Source of the DNA: an uncultured Anaerolineae bacterium
GTDB lineage: Bacteria; Chloroflexota; Anaerolineae; J036; Brachytrichaceae
Direction: 5' to 3'
NCBI GenBank assembly: GCA_938028725.1
Contig: CALIMH010000005.1
Span: 1 to 64,000 of the forward strand
DNA length: 64,000 bases
A model generated the notes under the pieces. That model saw only the letters and a program-made list of their open reading frames with translations. It was not told the origin of the DNA and ran no database searches. This document shows, piece by piece, positions 36,675 to 46,680 of this stretch; position 1 is the first letter of the stretch; every line of letters begins with the position of its first letter. The position numbers and the translations under genes were made by a program.

Positions 36675-37898
36675 ATGTCACTGAGGCCGGCCACTGCTGC
36701 ATCGAAAGCGGATGTCGTGTTGCCCCCGCCAACGGAGCGCTACCCGCTGCTGGGATGGGTGTGGAAGCATTTGTTTACCCCGTGGCACAACGCGCTGCTC
36801 ACCGTGCTTGCCCTGGGGTTGCTTTATTTGCTCGCTGTGCCATTTGCACAGTGGGCGTTGACCCAGGCGCGCTGGGAGGTCGTCGTGGTCAATTTGCGCT
36901 TGCTCCTGATCGGCCAATATCCGCTGGAGCAAGTGTGGCGCTTGTGGCTCTCTGTGCATGTGCTGGCTTTCGTCGCCGGTCTCACGATCGGCAGTACGGT
37001 GCGCGCCGGCCTATGGCGAGCTGTGCCGATATTGGCAGCGCCGTGGGCGCTGGCTCTCGTCGCCGACTTCGACTTGGCCACGCGCGCGCATCTCGGCGCA
37101 TTGCCGGTAGTGGGGCTTGTCGCTTTTGTGCTGGGCCGCCTCGGCCACGTCTACGTGCGCCGGCACGTGATTGGCCTATGGGTTATCTACTTTCCGCTCT
37201 TCATCTTGCTGGTGCGCGGCCTCACGGCGGAGGAGGGTTGGTTGCCGGTTGTGCCCACCAATGTATGGGGCGGGCTGGTGTTGACCTTTGTGCTCACTGT
37301 CGCGGGCATCATCTTCTCATTCCCCATCGGTGTGTTGTTGGCGTTGGGCCGGCGCTCCAACCTGCCGCTGGTGCGATGGGCCAGCGTGGTGTATATCGAG
37401 CTGGTGCGGGGTGTCCCTCTGGTGACGATCTTGTTCATGGCGCAGATCATGTTGCCGCTCTTCCTGCCGAGCAACGTGACCATCGATCGTGTGCTGCGCG
37501 CCGTGGTGGGCATTGTGCTCTTCACCGCCGCCTATCAGGCCGAAAATGTGCGCGGCGGCTTGCAGGCTATCTCGCGAGGACAGTATGAGGCGGCTTACGC
37601 GCTGGGGCTGAATAGCCTGCAGACCAACCTGTTTATCATCTTGCCTCAGGCTTTGCGCAATGTGATCCCCGTGCTGGTGGGCCAGTTCATTGCGTTGTAT
37701 AAGGACACATCGCTGGTTGCGATTGTCGGCTTGCTCGACCTGCTCGGCATCGCCAAGAGTGTGTTGGCGCAGCCGGCTTACATCGGCACCCAGCGCGAGG
37801 TGTATCTTTTCATCTCCGCCATCTACTGGCTCTTCAGTTACGTGATGTCTTACTTGAGCCAACGTTTGGAAAAGGCGCTTGGCGTGGGAGAACGATGA
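36675..37898 (+). CDS. aapM: Amino-acid ABC transporter permease AapM-like
   Basis: 407 aa from ATG 36675. About eight hydrophobic segments, with the EAA loop [19 protein letters not shown] near residue 305. Second transmembrane partner of AapQ. A TTG at 36657 would extend it, but a GGAG lies at a good distance before the ATG. Its stop overlaps the ATPase start (ATGA). Confidence 0.92.
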   Translation: MSLRPATAASKADVVLPPPTERYPLLGWVWKHLFTPWHNALLTVLALGLLYLLAVPFAQWALTQARWEVVVVNLRLLLIGQYPLEQVWRLWLSVHVLAFVAGLTIGSTVRAGLWRAVPILAAPWALALVADFDLATRAHLGALPVVGLVAFVLGRLGHVYVRRHVIGLWVIYFPLFILLVRGLTAEEGWLPVVPTNVWGGLVLTFVLTVAGIIFSFPIGVLLALGRRSNLPLVRWASVVYIELVRGVPLVTILFMAQIMLPLFLPSNVTIDRVLRAVVGIVLFTAAYQAENVRGGLQAISRGQYEAAYALGLNSLQTNLFIILPQALRNVIPVLVGQFIALYKDTSLVAIVGLLDLLGIAKSVLAQPAYIGTQREVYLFISAIYWLFSYVMSYLSQRLEKALGVGER

Positions 37899-38644
37899 CC
37901 ATGAGTGATTCGCCCATCATCGTTTGCCGCGACGTGCACAAGTGGTACGGCCACTTTCACGCGCTGCGCGGCATCAACATGGAGGTGCAGAAGGGTGAGG
38001 TGGTGGTCATTTTTGGCCCCTCTGGCTCTGGCAAGTCCACATTTATCCGCACGATCAACCGCCTGGAAGAACACCAGCGCGGTCAGATCATCGTGGATGG
38101 GATCGAGCTCACGCGGGACATCCGCAACATCGAGGCGATCCGCCGCGAAGTCGGCATGGTGTTTCAGCAGTTTAACCTTTTCCCTCACCTCACTGTCCTG
38201 CAGAACATCACCCTGGCCCCGATTCAGGTGCGCAAGTGGCCAAAGGAGAAAGCGGAAGCGCTGGCGATGCAACTGCTGGATCGCGTGGGAATCCCAGAGC
38301 AGGCCCACAAGTATCCCGGCCAACTCTCCGGCGGTCAGCAGCAGCGCGTCGCCATCGCGCGTGCGCTCGCCATGCAGCCCAAGATCATGCTCTTCGATGA
38401 GCCTACTTCCGCGCTGGACCCGGAGATGATTAAGGAGGTGCTGGACGTGATGGTCGAGCTGGCCCGCTCCGGGATGACCATGCTGGTTGTGACTCATGAG
38501 ATGGGCTTTGCGCGAGCAGTGGCGGACCGCATGTACTTCTTCGACAAAGGCCAAATTGTGGAAAGCGGCACGCCCGACGAGATCTTCAACAACCCTAAAG
38601 AGGATCGCACCAAACTGTTTTTATCCCAAATCCTCTCCCACTGA
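37895..38644 (+). CDS. aapP: Amino-acid ABC transporter ATP-binding protein
   Basis: 249 aa. Walker [11 protein letters not shown]-loop region [17 protein letters not shown], signature [15 protein letters not shown], Walker [15 protein letters not shown] and the H-loop [10 protein letters not shown] are all present. It is the ATPase of the aapJQMP uptake system. The start is ATG 37895, with ATG 37901 as an alternative. Last gene of the operon. Confidence 0.96.
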   Translation: MTMSDSPIIVCRDVHKWYGHFHALRGINMEVQKGEVVVIFGPSGSGKSTFIRTINRLEEHQRGQIIVDGIELTRDIRNIEAIRREVGMVFQQFNLFPHLTVLQNITLAPIQVRKWPKEKAEALAMQLLDRVGIPEQAHKYPGQLSGGQQQRVAIARALAMQPKIMLFDEPTSALDPEMIKEVLDVMVELARSGMTMLVVTHEMGFARAVADRMYFFDKGQIVESGTPDEIFNNPKEDRTKLFLSQILSH

Positions 38645-38750
38645 GCGCCATCGCATGGCCGTACGGCGACGCTGTTTCGCCCAGTGAGTGGTGAAATAGA
38701 GCTGCCTGCTGCTTAGAGGTGCGGGGCTGTCGGCTAGAATCAGAAGGCTT

Positions 38751-39542
38751 ATGACCAGCGAGGAAAGCCGCCTCTATCACATCGGCTTTGGCCGGGCCGA
38801 CGTGGCCGACGCACAGCCGAGCCTGGCACTGCTCAGTGGTGACCCCAACCGCGCGCGGCTGATCGCGGAGCGCTTCTTGCATGATGCGCGCTCGCTATCG
38901 GAGAATCGAGGCCTGAACAGCTATCTGGGGTGGCTGCCCAACGGTGTGCCGATCATCTCGGCCACAAGCGGCATGGGCGCCCCCTCGCTCAGCATTGTGG
39001 TCAACGAGCTGGTGCAAGTGGGCATCCGCACCATCATCCGCGTTGGCACGTGCGGCTCGATACAGGATCACGTGCGGCCGGGCAGCGTGGTGATCACGAG
39101 CGCGGCGCTGTGCCGCCAAGGCGCAGCCGACGACATCGCCCCGCGCGAGTATCCGGCCGCAGCCGACCCTTTCCTCACCGTTCGACTGGTAGAGGCGGCG
39201 CGCGCGCTCGGCGTGGAGCACCACGTCGGTATCACCGCTAGCGTGGATACGTTCTTCGAGGGCCAAGAGCGCGTGGCCTCCGCCAACCCCCATTTGCTGC
39301 GCTGGTTGCGTGGCATCACGGAGGAGTATCGTCACCTCAACATCTTGAACTATGAGATGGAGAGCGGCACGCTCTTCAAAATGGCTGGCGTGTATGGATT
39401 TGCGGCCGGCTGTGTGTGTGGGGTGATCGCGCAACGCACCACCGGTGAGCAGATCGTGATGGACGCCAAGTCCTTGGCAGTAGAGCGGGCCGTTCAGGTG
39501 GCAGTGGCAGCAGCGCAGATGTGGACTCAGGCCGCAGTTTGA
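38751..39542 (+). CDS. udp: Uridine phosphorylase-type nucleoside phosphorylase
   Basis: 263 aa of the PNP/UDP family. It has the phosphate-binding LSGDPNRARLIAERF, the SGMGAPSLSIVVNELV block, VGTCGSIQ, and the ribose-contacting EMESGTLFKMA. It splits uridine (or a related nucleoside) to the base and ribose-1-phosphate for salvage. A TAGAAT near 38734 may be its -10. Its 3' end overlaps the convergent ATP-grasp gene by 16 nt. Confidence 0.88.
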   Translation: MTSEESRLYHIGFGRADVADAQPSLALLSGDPNRARLIAERFLHDARSLSENRGLNSYLGWLPNGVPIISATSGMGAPSLSIVVNELVQVGIRTIIRVGTCGSIQDHVRPGSVVITSAALCRQGAADDIAPREYPAAADPFLTVRLVEAARALGVEHHVGITASVDTFFEGQERVASANPHLLRWLRGITEEYRHLNILNYEMESGTLFKMAGVYGFAAGCVCGVIAQRTTGEQIVMDAKSLAVERAVQVAVAAAQMWTQAAV

Positions 39543-40453
39543 GGTGCGGCTCGCGCCTTGCGTTTCACCCAGCTGGCGATGCGTTCGGCAATGCTCTTTA
39601 CTATCGCGTCTGGCACGCCGTTGTCCGCTTTTGACTTCAGCCGAAAGTCGCACGGCTCGTTGATCGCGTCGCACACTTGCCACAGGTTGTGCTGGTCCAG
39701 CGCGAACTCGGTGGAGAAGAGGTTGAGACCGCTGAGGCTAGCGATGTGCTGGGTCATGCCGCGCAGCACACTGAGGTGGTAGCGCTGCTCCTCCTGAGGT
39801 GTAACTGGCTCGTGAATATGAGTGCGGTCATCCGCCCAACATAGGAAGGTGCTGCCACAAGCGTAAAACACGCGGAACCAAGCCCGCCGACCACCCAGCA
39901 GCTTTGGCTCCACCCACGCTTGCAAAATCGTTTCATCAGCCGGCCAAGCTTGGCGTCGCTCCAAGATTTCTCGCCACGTGGCGGCTGGTTGGAGCACCCC
40001 GCTCCCGCCCCCGTGCGCTGGTTTGACGCTGAAGCGTCCACCCAGCACGCTGAGATCAGGGGGCGCGGGGTTGGGGTCGTGATAGTAAGAGGGCAGCAGG
40101 ATCAGGTATGGCGCGTGCAGACCGTGCGTGATCAAATCGAGGTGTACGGTGAACTTGTTCCAGATGCGCCGGGTGTGCTCGTAGTCGTTGATCAGCAGCG
40201 GCACGTGGCGCTGCACAGCGGCCACATGGCGCTCGTACTCGTCGCCCCAGTCCCACGCACGATCAAGCGCGACGCGCGCGCGCAGCTCGCCGCGCTCCAG
40301 ACGCTCCGGCAAGGCTGGCAGCTCGCTCTCGTCGCAGGCGACGGCGTGCAGGCCGTGCCGCGCGCACGCTTCCATCAGCATTGTCACAAAATCGGCGTCG
40401 TACTCCCACGCCCAGATGATGAGCAAGTCTGCGGTGAGGGCCATCGTACTCAC
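39527..40453 (-). CDS. ATP-grasp-like protein of unknown substrate
   Basis: 308 aa. Although no specific family is recognised, the layout is that of an ATP-grasp ligase: an N-terminal alpha/beta domain, a Gly-rich ATP loop in FSVKPAHGGGSGVL, then WVEPKLLGGRRAWFRVFYACG, and a metal-binding C-terminal block INEPCDFRLKSKAD. Such enzymes join an acid to an amine using ATP. Its GTG start at 40453 overlaps the stop of the M24 peptidase (an ATG lies at 40444). The pair may handle a peptide-like molecule. Confidence 0.7.
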   Translation of the reverse strand: MSTMALTADLLIIWAWEYDADFVTMLMEACARHGLHAVACDESELPALPERLERGELRARVALDRAWDWGDEYERHVAAVQRHVPLLINDYEHTRRIWNKFTVHLDLITHGLHAPYLILLPSYYHDPNPAPPDLSVLGGRFSVKPAHGGGSGVLQPAATWREILERRQAWPADETILQAWVEPKLLGGRRAWFRVFYACGSTFLCWADDRTHIHEPVTPQEEQRYHLSVLRGMTQHIASLSGLNLFSTEFALDQHNLWQVCDAINEPCDFRLKSKADNGVPDAIVKSIAERIASWVKRKARAAPQTAA

Positions 40454-41556
40454 AGTGGGAGCGTGATCAGCTCGCGGGGGAAGGTGGTCAGGCTCTCGCA
40501 GCCGTTAGAGGTGATCACCACGTTGTCCTCGATGCGCACGCCGCCAAGGCCGGGCAGGTAAATCCCCGGCTCAATGGTGAATGTCATACCGGGCTGCAGG
40601 GGCGTGGCGTTGCCCAAGACAATGTAAGGTGGCTCGTGACCTTCCAGTCCTAAGCCGTGGCCGGTGCGGTGAATGAAATGCGCACCGAAACCGCCGGCCT
40701 CGATCACGGCGCGCGCCGCCGCATCCACTGCCTCGGCACGCACGCCCGGCCCAGCAGCCACGCGGCCGGCTGTGTTCGCTTGTTGCACCAGCTCGTAGGC
40801 GCGGCGCAGCACCGGGGGGATCTCACCGAGCGCGAAGGTGCGTGTGATGTCGCTGTGGTAGCCGTTGCGTGTGGCGCCGAAGTCGAGCAACAGCACATCG
40901 CCGGCTTGCAGGCTGCGGTCGCTGGGCGTGGCGTGGGGAAGCGCAGCGTTTGGTCCGCTCTGAACGAGCGGCTGGAACGGCATGCCCTCCGCCCCTGCGG
41001 CGAAGAGCTGGGCAATCAGCAGGCTGGCTACCTCGCGCTCGGTCATGCCGAGTCGGATGTGCGGCAGCGTGGCCTCCAGCGCGCGCTCCGCGCATTGGAC
41101 GGCAGCGCGCAGGTGATCCACCTCGGCGGCATCCTTGATGCTGCGCAACTCAGCGATCAGCTCGCTGGCCGGCGCTAGTTCCACCCCTGGCGCTGCCGCT
41201 GTAAGCAGCATCCACTCCAGCGCGCGGAAGTGCGTCGGCTCAATGCCGATGCGTCGGCGACTGGTCAGGTGATCCTCCGCCATGCGTCGGAAGGCCTGCT
41301 CGAACGGCTCGCCGTCGCGGTAGCCGTAGGTATGCCACTCAGCCCTATCAGCGGCCAGCTTGCCCAGCTCAAAGTGCGGCCCGATCGCGATGGGCGGCGC
41401 CTCCTCGGCGGGCAACAGCGCCAAGATAGGCCGCTCGCTCAAGTGCATGGATTGCGCCGTGAAGTAGGTGAAGCTAGGACCGGGCGTGAGAGCGATGAAA
41501 TCCAGTTGGTGTTGACGTTGCAAAGCGCGCAACGCTGCGACGCGCGGCCAGTTCAT
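40450..41556 (-). CDS. M24-family Xaa-Pro aminopeptidase
   Basis: 368 aa. A creatinase-type N-terminal domain (1-130) is followed by the pita-bread M24 domain. Metal ligands appear in LLLDFGATRNGYHSDITRTF (two Asp), GHGLGLEGHE (His), FTIEPGIYLPG (Glu) and GVRIEDNVVIT (Glu). It should remove the residue before a proline in short peptides, or hydrolyse a related bond. It is translationally coupled to the ATP-grasp gene downstream and divergent from the flavoprotein gene. Confidence 0.9.
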   Translation of the reverse strand: MNWPRVAALRALQRQHQLDFIALTPGPSFTYFTAQSMHLSERPILALLPAEEAPPIAIGPHFELGKLAADRAEWHTYGYRDGEPFEQAFRRMAEDHLTSRRRIGIEPTHFRALEWMLLTAAAPGVELAPASELIAELRSIKDAAEVDHLRAAVQCAERALEATLPHIRLGMTEREVASLLIAQLFAAGAEGMPFQPLVQSGPNAALPHATPSDRSLQAGDVLLLDFGATRNGYHSDITRTFALGEIPPVLRRAYELVQQANTAGRVAAGPGVRAEAVDAAARAVIEAGGFGAHFIHRTGHGLGLEGHEPPYIVLGNATPLQPGMTFTIEPGIYLPGLGGVRIEDNVVITSNGCESLTTFPRELITLPL

Positions 41557-41634
41557 TGTGGCATTATTGTAGAACTCTTGGCGGGACCAGTTTCATCCCA
41601 TCGAGCCTGTGCCCACCCTCGCAGCATCGTAGCC

Positions 41635-42678
41635 ATGAGCTCCAACTTCGATCACCCTGCTGCTTTTGTCGCGGCGGAAGACTTGAAGCTGATCGAACGA
41701 GAATCAGAAACCTGCCGGCGCACCCAGCACTTGACGCCGGCTCTGGTGGACCTGTTCGTTCGGCGACGTTGGCTGCGTGTGTTTATTCCCCGCGAAGTGG
41801 ATGGCGACGAGTGGGAATGGCCCGACGCGCTGCGCTTGTTAGAGGCAGTGAGCTGGGCGGACGGAGGGGTGGGGTGGGCCTTGAACCTCGCGGCAGGCGG
41901 TAACATCTTCGCGGGTTATTTCCCGCTGGCACTCTCCCAGACCTGGTTTAGCATCCCTCATGCATGGGTAGCTGGAAGTGGCAGCGTGGGGGGCGTGGCG
42001 ATGGCCGGCCCCTCGGGCTATCGGGTGCACGGACGCTGGCCATTCGTTACCGGCGCGCCGCACGCTTCGATTTTCACAGTGATATGCCGTCTGGAGAGCG
42101 GCAGCGACAAGACGATCGCGCTGGCGCTTCAACCCCAGCACGTACGCCTGGAGCCGGGCTGGGATGGGCTTGGCCTGCACTCGAGCGCCACCCATGCCAT
42201 CGTCGTGGAGGACGCAATGGTGCCCGCAGCTCACATCCTGCCGCTGGACGACCTGGCCTCGCATGTTCAACGACCGCTTTACCAATTGCCCTTCGATGTG
42301 TTTGCTGTGCCCACGCTGGCCGCTTCCGTGAGCGGCTGTGCCCTGCGGCTGATGGATGATGTGGTGGCGGACGAGAGGCTGGCCGGCGCGTCGCGCGATG
42401 CGGTGGTTGCGACGCAAGAAGCGCTGGGGCAAGCACGTCAGGTGTTCTACCGCGCGCTTAAAAGCGCTTGGCAGGAGGTGGTGGCGCGCGGCCAGATGTC
42501 ACACGACCACACCCGCGCGCTCTTCAACACATCGCGCCAGCTCAACCGGGTGGCTCAGCAATGCGCAGCCGTCGTCTATCAGCAGGCCACCATGGAGGTG
42601 GTCATGAGCAGCACGCCGCTCTGCCGTCGTTGGTGCGACCTCGTGACGGCGGCCAAACATCGGCTCTTGCGCGCTTGA
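41635..42678 (+). CDS. Acyl-CoA dehydrogenase-fold flavoprotein
   Basis: 347 aa from ATG 41635. Three-domain acyl-CoA dehydrogenase fold, nearest to the flavin-dependent monooxygenase group (HsaA/DszC type). It has WADGGVGWALNLAAGG and YRVHGRWPFVTGAPHA in the middle and a helical C-terminus with RALFNTSRQLNRVAQQ. I cannot tell dehydrogenase from oxygenase by sequence alone. The open frame to 41230 overlaps the M24 gene antisense and is rejected. It stands alone before comM. Confidence 0.78.
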   Translation: MSSNFDHPAAFVAAEDLKLIERESETCRRTQHLTPALVDLFVRRRWLRVFIPREVDGDEWEWPDALRLLEAVSWADGGVGWALNLAAGGNIFAGYFPLALSQTWFSIPHAWVAGSGSVGGVAMAGPSGYRVHGRWPFVTGAPHASIFTVICRLESGSDKTIALALQPQHVRLEPGWDGLGLHSSATHAIVVEDAMVPAAHILPLDDLASHVQRPLYQLPFDVFAVPTLAASVSGCALRLMDDVVADERLAGASRDAVVATQEALGQARQVFYRALKSAWQEVVARGQMSHDHTRALFNTSRQLNRVAQQCAAVVYQQATMEVVMSSTPLCRRWCDLVTAAKHRLLRA

Positions 42679-42711
42679 CTAGCTGGCTTATCATTGCTTT
42701 GAGCGAACTCC

Positions 42712-44244
42712 ATGTTGGCAAAGGTGCACTCGTGTGCTGTCATTGGCCTGGAGGGTCACATTGTGGAAGTCGAGGTGGACAGCGGGCGGGGGTTGGCCAA
42801 CTTCACGTTGGTGGGCTTGCCGGATGCGGCAGTGAAAGAGAGCAGCGAGCGCGTGCGCTCGGCGATCCGCAACAGCGGCTTCTCGTTCCCCACCAATCGC
42901 CTCACGGTCAACCTGGCTCCTGCCGACCTGCGCAAGATCGGCCCATCGTATGACTTGCCGATCGCACTCGGCGTGCTGATGGCCTCGGAGCAGCTGCCGG
43001 ATAACGTGCTGGACGGGGCGATGGTGCTCGGCGAGCTGGCGCTGGACGGCAGCGTGAGGCACGTGCGGGGTGTGCTGCCGATCACGGCGTTCGCGCAGGC
43101 GCAGGGCTTTCGGCGCATGATCGTCCCCAAAGCTGACGCTGGTGAGGCAGCGCTCGTGCCGGGCATTGAGGTGATCGGCGTGCAGTCGCTGGTTGAGCTG
43201 GTGGAGGGCCTGACCGGCCGGCGGGCGTTGCATCCAGCTCAACCACTGCCGCTCGCCCCGCCCAACGCCTCGGACAACACCCTCTTTCCCATCACCGACT
43301 TCGCTGAGATCAAAGGGCAGGAGGTTGCTAAGCGTGCGCTGGAAGTGGCAGCAGCAGGAGGCCACAACGTGCTGATGATCGGCTCGCCTGGCGCTGGCAA
43401 GACCTTGTTGGCGCGTGCCCTGCCCGGCATCTTGCCGGAGCTGACATGGGAGGAGGCGCTTGATGTGACCCGCATTTACAGCGTCGCTGACCTGCTGCCG
43501 CCGAACACACCGCTGATCCAAACGCGCCCCTTCCGCGCACCGCACCACACCATTTCGCACGCCGGGATGATCGGCGGCGGGAAGTTTCCACGCCCCGGCG
43601 AGGTGAGCCTAGCGCATCGCGGCGTGTTGTTTCTCGACGAGCTGCCGGAGTTCGACGCCCGCACGCTGGAGGTGTTGCGTCAGCCGATTGAGGACAAGGT
43701 GGTGTGTATCAGCCGCGCCGCCGGCACGCTCACCTTTCCGGCCAGCTTTCAGCTCGTCGCAGCGATGAACCCGTGCAAGTGCGGCTGGTATGGCGACCCG
43801 GTCCGCCCTTGCACGTGCACGCCAGCTCAGATCAGCCAGTATCGCAAGCGCATCAGCGGCCCTCTGTTGGATCGCATTGACATTCACCTGGAGGTGCGCC
43901 GGGTGGATTTCGACAAGCTGATCTATGCGCGGTCGGCAGAGCCTTCCGCGGCGATCCGCGCCCGCGTGCAAGCAGCTCGTGCCCGTCAGTTGCGTCGCTT
44001 CGCCGGCACGTCCCTCACCTGCAACGCCGACATGGGCGTGGCTGAAGTGCGCCGCTTCTGTGAGCTGGACGAAACTGGGCGCAACTTGCTGCGCGCTGCC
44101 ACTAACCAGATGCAACTCAGCGCTCGCGCTGTCCATCGCGTGCTCAAAGTGGCTCGCACGATCGCCGACCTCGCCGGCAGCGAGCACATCTCGCCCACGC
44201 ATCTGGCTGAAGCGCTGCAATATCGGCCCAGGCCGATGGAGTGA
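42712..44244 (+). CDS. comM: ComM/YifB-type Mg-chelatase-like AAA+ ATPase
   Basis: 510 aa. The N-terminal domain (about 1-170) has LANFTLVGLPDAAVKESSER and leads to an AAA+ core with Walker A GSPGAGKTLLARAL, Walker B LFLDELPEF and an arginine-rich sensor region. A C-terminal Mg-chelatase helical domain follows. ComM drives branch migration during natural transformation in some bacteria. Competence itself is not shown by this window. ATG 42712 lies 33 nt after the flavoprotein. Confidence 0.94.
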   Translation: MLAKVHSCAVIGLEGHIVEVEVDSGRGLANFTLVGLPDAAVKESSERVRSAIRNSGFSFPTNRLTVNLAPADLRKIGPSYDLPIALGVLMASEQLPDNVLDGAMVLGELALDGSVRHVRGVLPITAFAQAQGFRRMIVPKADAGEAALVPGIEVIGVQSLVELVEGLTGRRALHPAQPLPLAPPNASDNTLFPITDFAEIKGQEVAKRALEVAAAGGHNVLMIGSPGAGKTLLARALPGILPELTWEEALDVTRIYSVADLLPPNTPLIQTRPFRAPHHTISHAGMIGGGKFPRPGEVSLAHRGVLFLDELPEFDARTLEVLRQPIEDKVVCISRAAGTLTFPASFQLVAAMNPCKCGWYGDPVRPCTCTPAQISQYRKRISGPLLDRIDIHLEVRRVDFDKLIYARSAEPSAAIRARVQAARARQLRRFAGTSLTCNADMGVAEVRRFCELDETGRNLLRAATNQMQLSARAVHRVLKVARTIADLAGSEHISPTHLAEALQYRPRPME

Positions 44245-44345
44245 GTGCTGCGCTGCTTCTGCCAGCGAGCCAATGGCAGGATCGCCTTTCGGGCTATCTG
44301 GCATACACTTGTAGCAAGAGCGTATCCCTCGTGCGAGAGTGAACT

Positions 44346-45347
44346 ATGGCGAGACCAGTCACCCTCTTCACCGGCCAGTGGGCAGACCTCCCTTTCGAGG
44401 TCATTGTGCAGAAGGCTAAGTCGTTTGGCTACGATGGCGTGGAGCTCGCGTGCTGGGGCGACCATTTTGACGTTGAGCAGGCGCTCAGCGACGATGGCTA
44501 CGTGCGCCGCAAGCGCGACTTCCTAGCGCAGCATGGGATGCAGTGCTTCGCCATCAGCAACCACCTTGTCGGCCAGGCGGTGTGCGATCGCGTGGACGAG
44601 CGCCACAAGGCGATCCTGCCGCCGCGCGTATGGGGCGACGGCAAACCAGACCAGGTGCAAGAGCGCGCCGCGGAAGAGATGAAAAACACCGCCCGCGCAG
44701 CCAAGCTGTTCGGCGTGAAAGTGGTCAACGGCTTCACCGGCAGCAGCATTTGGCATTTGGCGTATTCCTTCCCACCGGTCAGCCCGGCGATGATAGACGC
44801 CGGCTACGCTGACTTCAGCGCCCGTTGGACGCCCATCTTGGACGTGTTTGCTGAGCAAGGTGTTCGCTTCGCGCTGGAAGTGCATCCCACCGAGATCGCC
44901 TTCGACATTGCCAGCGCTGAGCGCGCCCTGCAAGCAGTGAACCATCATCCCGCCTTCGGCTTCAACTACGATCCCAGCCATTTCGGCTACCAGGGCGTGG
45001 ACTACGTCGGCTTCATCCGCAAGTTCCGCGAGCGCATCTTCCATGTGCACATGAAGGATGTGGCTTGGAGCAGCGTGCCAACCGAGGCCGGCGTGTTCGG
45101 CGGACATCTCAACTTCGGCGATTCGCGGCGCTACTGGGACTTCCGCAGTGTGGGGCGGGGCAACATTGATTTCGAGCGCATCATCCGCGCGTTAAACGAG
45201 ATCGGCTACAACGGCCCGCTCTCAGTAGAGTGGGAGGATAGCGGCATGGACCGCGAGCACGGCGCAGCGGAAAGCTGCGCAAACGTGCGCCGCTACGACT
45301 TCAAGCCGAGCGCCGTGGCCTTCGACGCTGCATTTGAGCGCAAGTAG
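44346..45347 (+). CDS. Sugar phosphate isomerase/epimerase (xylose-isomerase-like TIM barrel)
   Basis: 333 aa. AP endonuclease 2-type TIM barrel beginning [19 protein letters not shown]. Metal ligands are probable in [14 protein letters not shown] (Glu, His), [10 protein letters not shown] (His) and HVHMKDV (His), with a final Glu in LSVEWEDSG. It should interconvert a keto/aldo sugar or epimerise it; the substrate is not clear. An adjoining Gfo/Idh oxidoreductase (38 nt downstream) suggests a shared pathway for an unusual sugar or polyol. Confidence 0.87.
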   Translation: MARPVTLFTGQWADLPFEVIVQKAKSFGYDGVELACWGDHFDVEQALSDDGYVRRKRDFLAQHGMQCFAISNHLVGQAVCDRVDERHKAILPPRVWGDGKPDQVQERAAEEMKNTARAAKLFGVKVVNGFTGSSIWHLAYSFPPVSPAMIDAGYADFSARWTPILDVFAEQGVRFALEVHPTEIAFDIASAERALQAVNHHPAFGFNYDPSHFGYQGVDYVGFIRKFRERIFHVHMKDVAWSSVPTEAGVFGGHLNFGDSRRYWDFRSVGRGNIDFERIIRALNEIGYNGPLSVEWEDSGMDREHGAAESCANVRRYDFKPSAVAFDAAFERK

Positions 45348-45384
45348 AGACCTGCGACGACACCGCCGCAAAGGAGAGACGCAC

Positions 45385-46575
45385 ATGGCAGACGAGCAAG
45401 TGGGTTTTGTCACTATGGCTGGTGAGCGAGCCAGCCGCGAGGCGCCAGTGATCGGCTTCGGTGTGTTGGGCTATGCCTTCATGGGAAAAGCGCACAGCAA
45501 CGCGCTCAAGAAGCTGCCCTACATGATGTATCCGCCGGTGGCGATCCCGCGCCTGGTGGCAATTGCTGGGCGCAATGCCGATGCCGTGAAAGAGGCAGCC
45601 AAGCGCTACGGCTACGAGAAAGCCTACACCGACTGGCGCCAGTTGATTGACGACCCCGACGTGCACGTGTTGGACAACAGTGGCCCAAACAACGTGCACA
45701 GAGAGCCGAACATCGCTGCCGCCCAGGCCGGCAAGCATGTGATCAGCGAGAAGCCCCTGGGCCGCAATGCCGAGGAATGCTACGAGATGTGGCAGGCGGC
45801 CAAAAAGGCGGGCGTCAAGCACATGGTGGCGTTTAACTACCGCTTCGTGCCGGCAGTTCGGTTAGCCAAAGAGCTGATCGACGCCGGCAAGTTGGGGCGC
45901 ATCTATCACTTTCGCGCCGTGTACTTGCAAGAGTGGATCGCGGACGAGAACTTCCCCATGGTGTGGCGACTGCGCAGCGACATCGCCGGCAGCGGCGCCC
46001 TCGGAGACCTCGGATCGCACATCATTGACTTAGCTCGCTTCTTGGTCGGCGAACCCAAGAGCGTGATGGCGCGCACCACCACCTTCATCGCCGAGCGGGT
46101 AGGGGAGGGCGGCCAACGCGAAAAGGTCACCGTGGATGATGCCTTCACAGCGATTGTGGAGTACGAGAACGGCGCGCTCGGCACGCTGGAGGCCACGCGC
46201 TTCGCGCCTGGTCGCAAGAACTTCAACAGCTTCGAGATCAACGCCGAGCACGGCAGCATCCGCTTCAACCTGGAGAACATGAACTACCTTGAAGTGCACC
46301 TGCGCGATCAGCCGCGCGAGGTGCAGGGCTTCACCCAGGTGCTGGTGAGCGAAAGCTACCATCCCTTCTGGAAGCATTGGTGGCCGCAGGGCCATATCAT
46401 CGGCTGGGAGCATACCTTTGTCCATGAGCTGTGGCACTTCCTTGACGCAATCGTGAACAACAAAGACGTGCGACCCTACGGCGCGGACTTCGAGGACGGC
46501 TACCGCAACGCTGTGATCTGCGACGCCATCCTGCGCAGCGCTGCGGAGCGTCGGCAGGTGGATATTGCCTACTGA
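45385..46575 (+). CDS. Gfo/Idh/MocA-family oxidoreductase
   Basis: 396 aa from ATG 45385, with AAGGAG at 45371 as its ribosome-binding site. N-terminal Rossmann domain GFGVLGYAFMGKAHSNAL, then the NGPNNVH block, and the catalytic-Lys motif SEKPLGRNAEE. The C-terminal alpha/beta domain has FLVGEPKS. It oxidises or reduces a sugar or inositol-like substrate with NAD(P). It forms a two-gene unit with the upstream isomerase; the frame further upstream to 45334 is rejected. Confidence 0.9.
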   Translation: MADEQVGFVTMAGERASREAPVIGFGVLGYAFMGKAHSNALKKLPYMMYPPVAIPRLVAIAGRNADAVKEAAKRYGYEKAYTDWRQLIDDPDVHVLDNSGPNNVHREPNIAAAQAGKHVISEKPLGRNAEECYEMWQAAKKAGVKHMVAFNYRFVPAVRLAKELIDAGKLGRIYHFRAVYLQEWIADENFPMVWRLRSDIAGSGALGDLGSHIIDLARFLVGEPKSVMARTTTFIAERVGEGGQREKVTVDDAFTAIVEYENGALGTLEATRFAPGRKNFNSFEINAEHGSIRFNLENMNYLEVHLRDQPREVQGFTQVLVSESYHPFWKHWWPQGHIIGWEHTFVHELWHFLDAIVNNKDVRPYGADFEDGYRNAVICDAILRSAAERRQVDIAY

Positions 46576-46600
46576 TCAGCACGATGGCGTGGCTTGATGA

Positions 46601-46639
46601 GCTGGCTTGCGCGCTTGCGCGATAGACGCGCAAGCCAGC
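46601..46639 (+). terminator. 13-bp hairpin upstream of transketolase
   Basis: Perfect 13-bp stem (46601-46613 with 46627-46639) with a 13-nt loop, 25 nt after the oxidoreductase stop. Only a weak T-rich tail follows. Most likely ends the isomerase/oxidoreductase message. Confidence 0.6.
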
Positions 46640-46653
46640 GTTCTGTTGCAACC

Positions 46654-46659
46654 TATAAT
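46654..46659 (+). promoter_or_regulatory. Consensus -10 (TATAAT) before transketolase
   Basis: Exact TATAAT, 22 nt before the ATG at 46681. No good -35 lies 17 nt upstream, as that DNA is the terminator stem. Confidence 0.5.
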
Positions 46660-46680
46660 CGCCTTCGCTGGTTTGCCATC

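Noticed and set aside
41230-41634. N-terminal extension of the acyl-CoA dehydrogenase-like gene
   Set aside because: It is antisense to the M24 peptidase, whose metal-binding motifs are complete; homology starts at ATG 41635.
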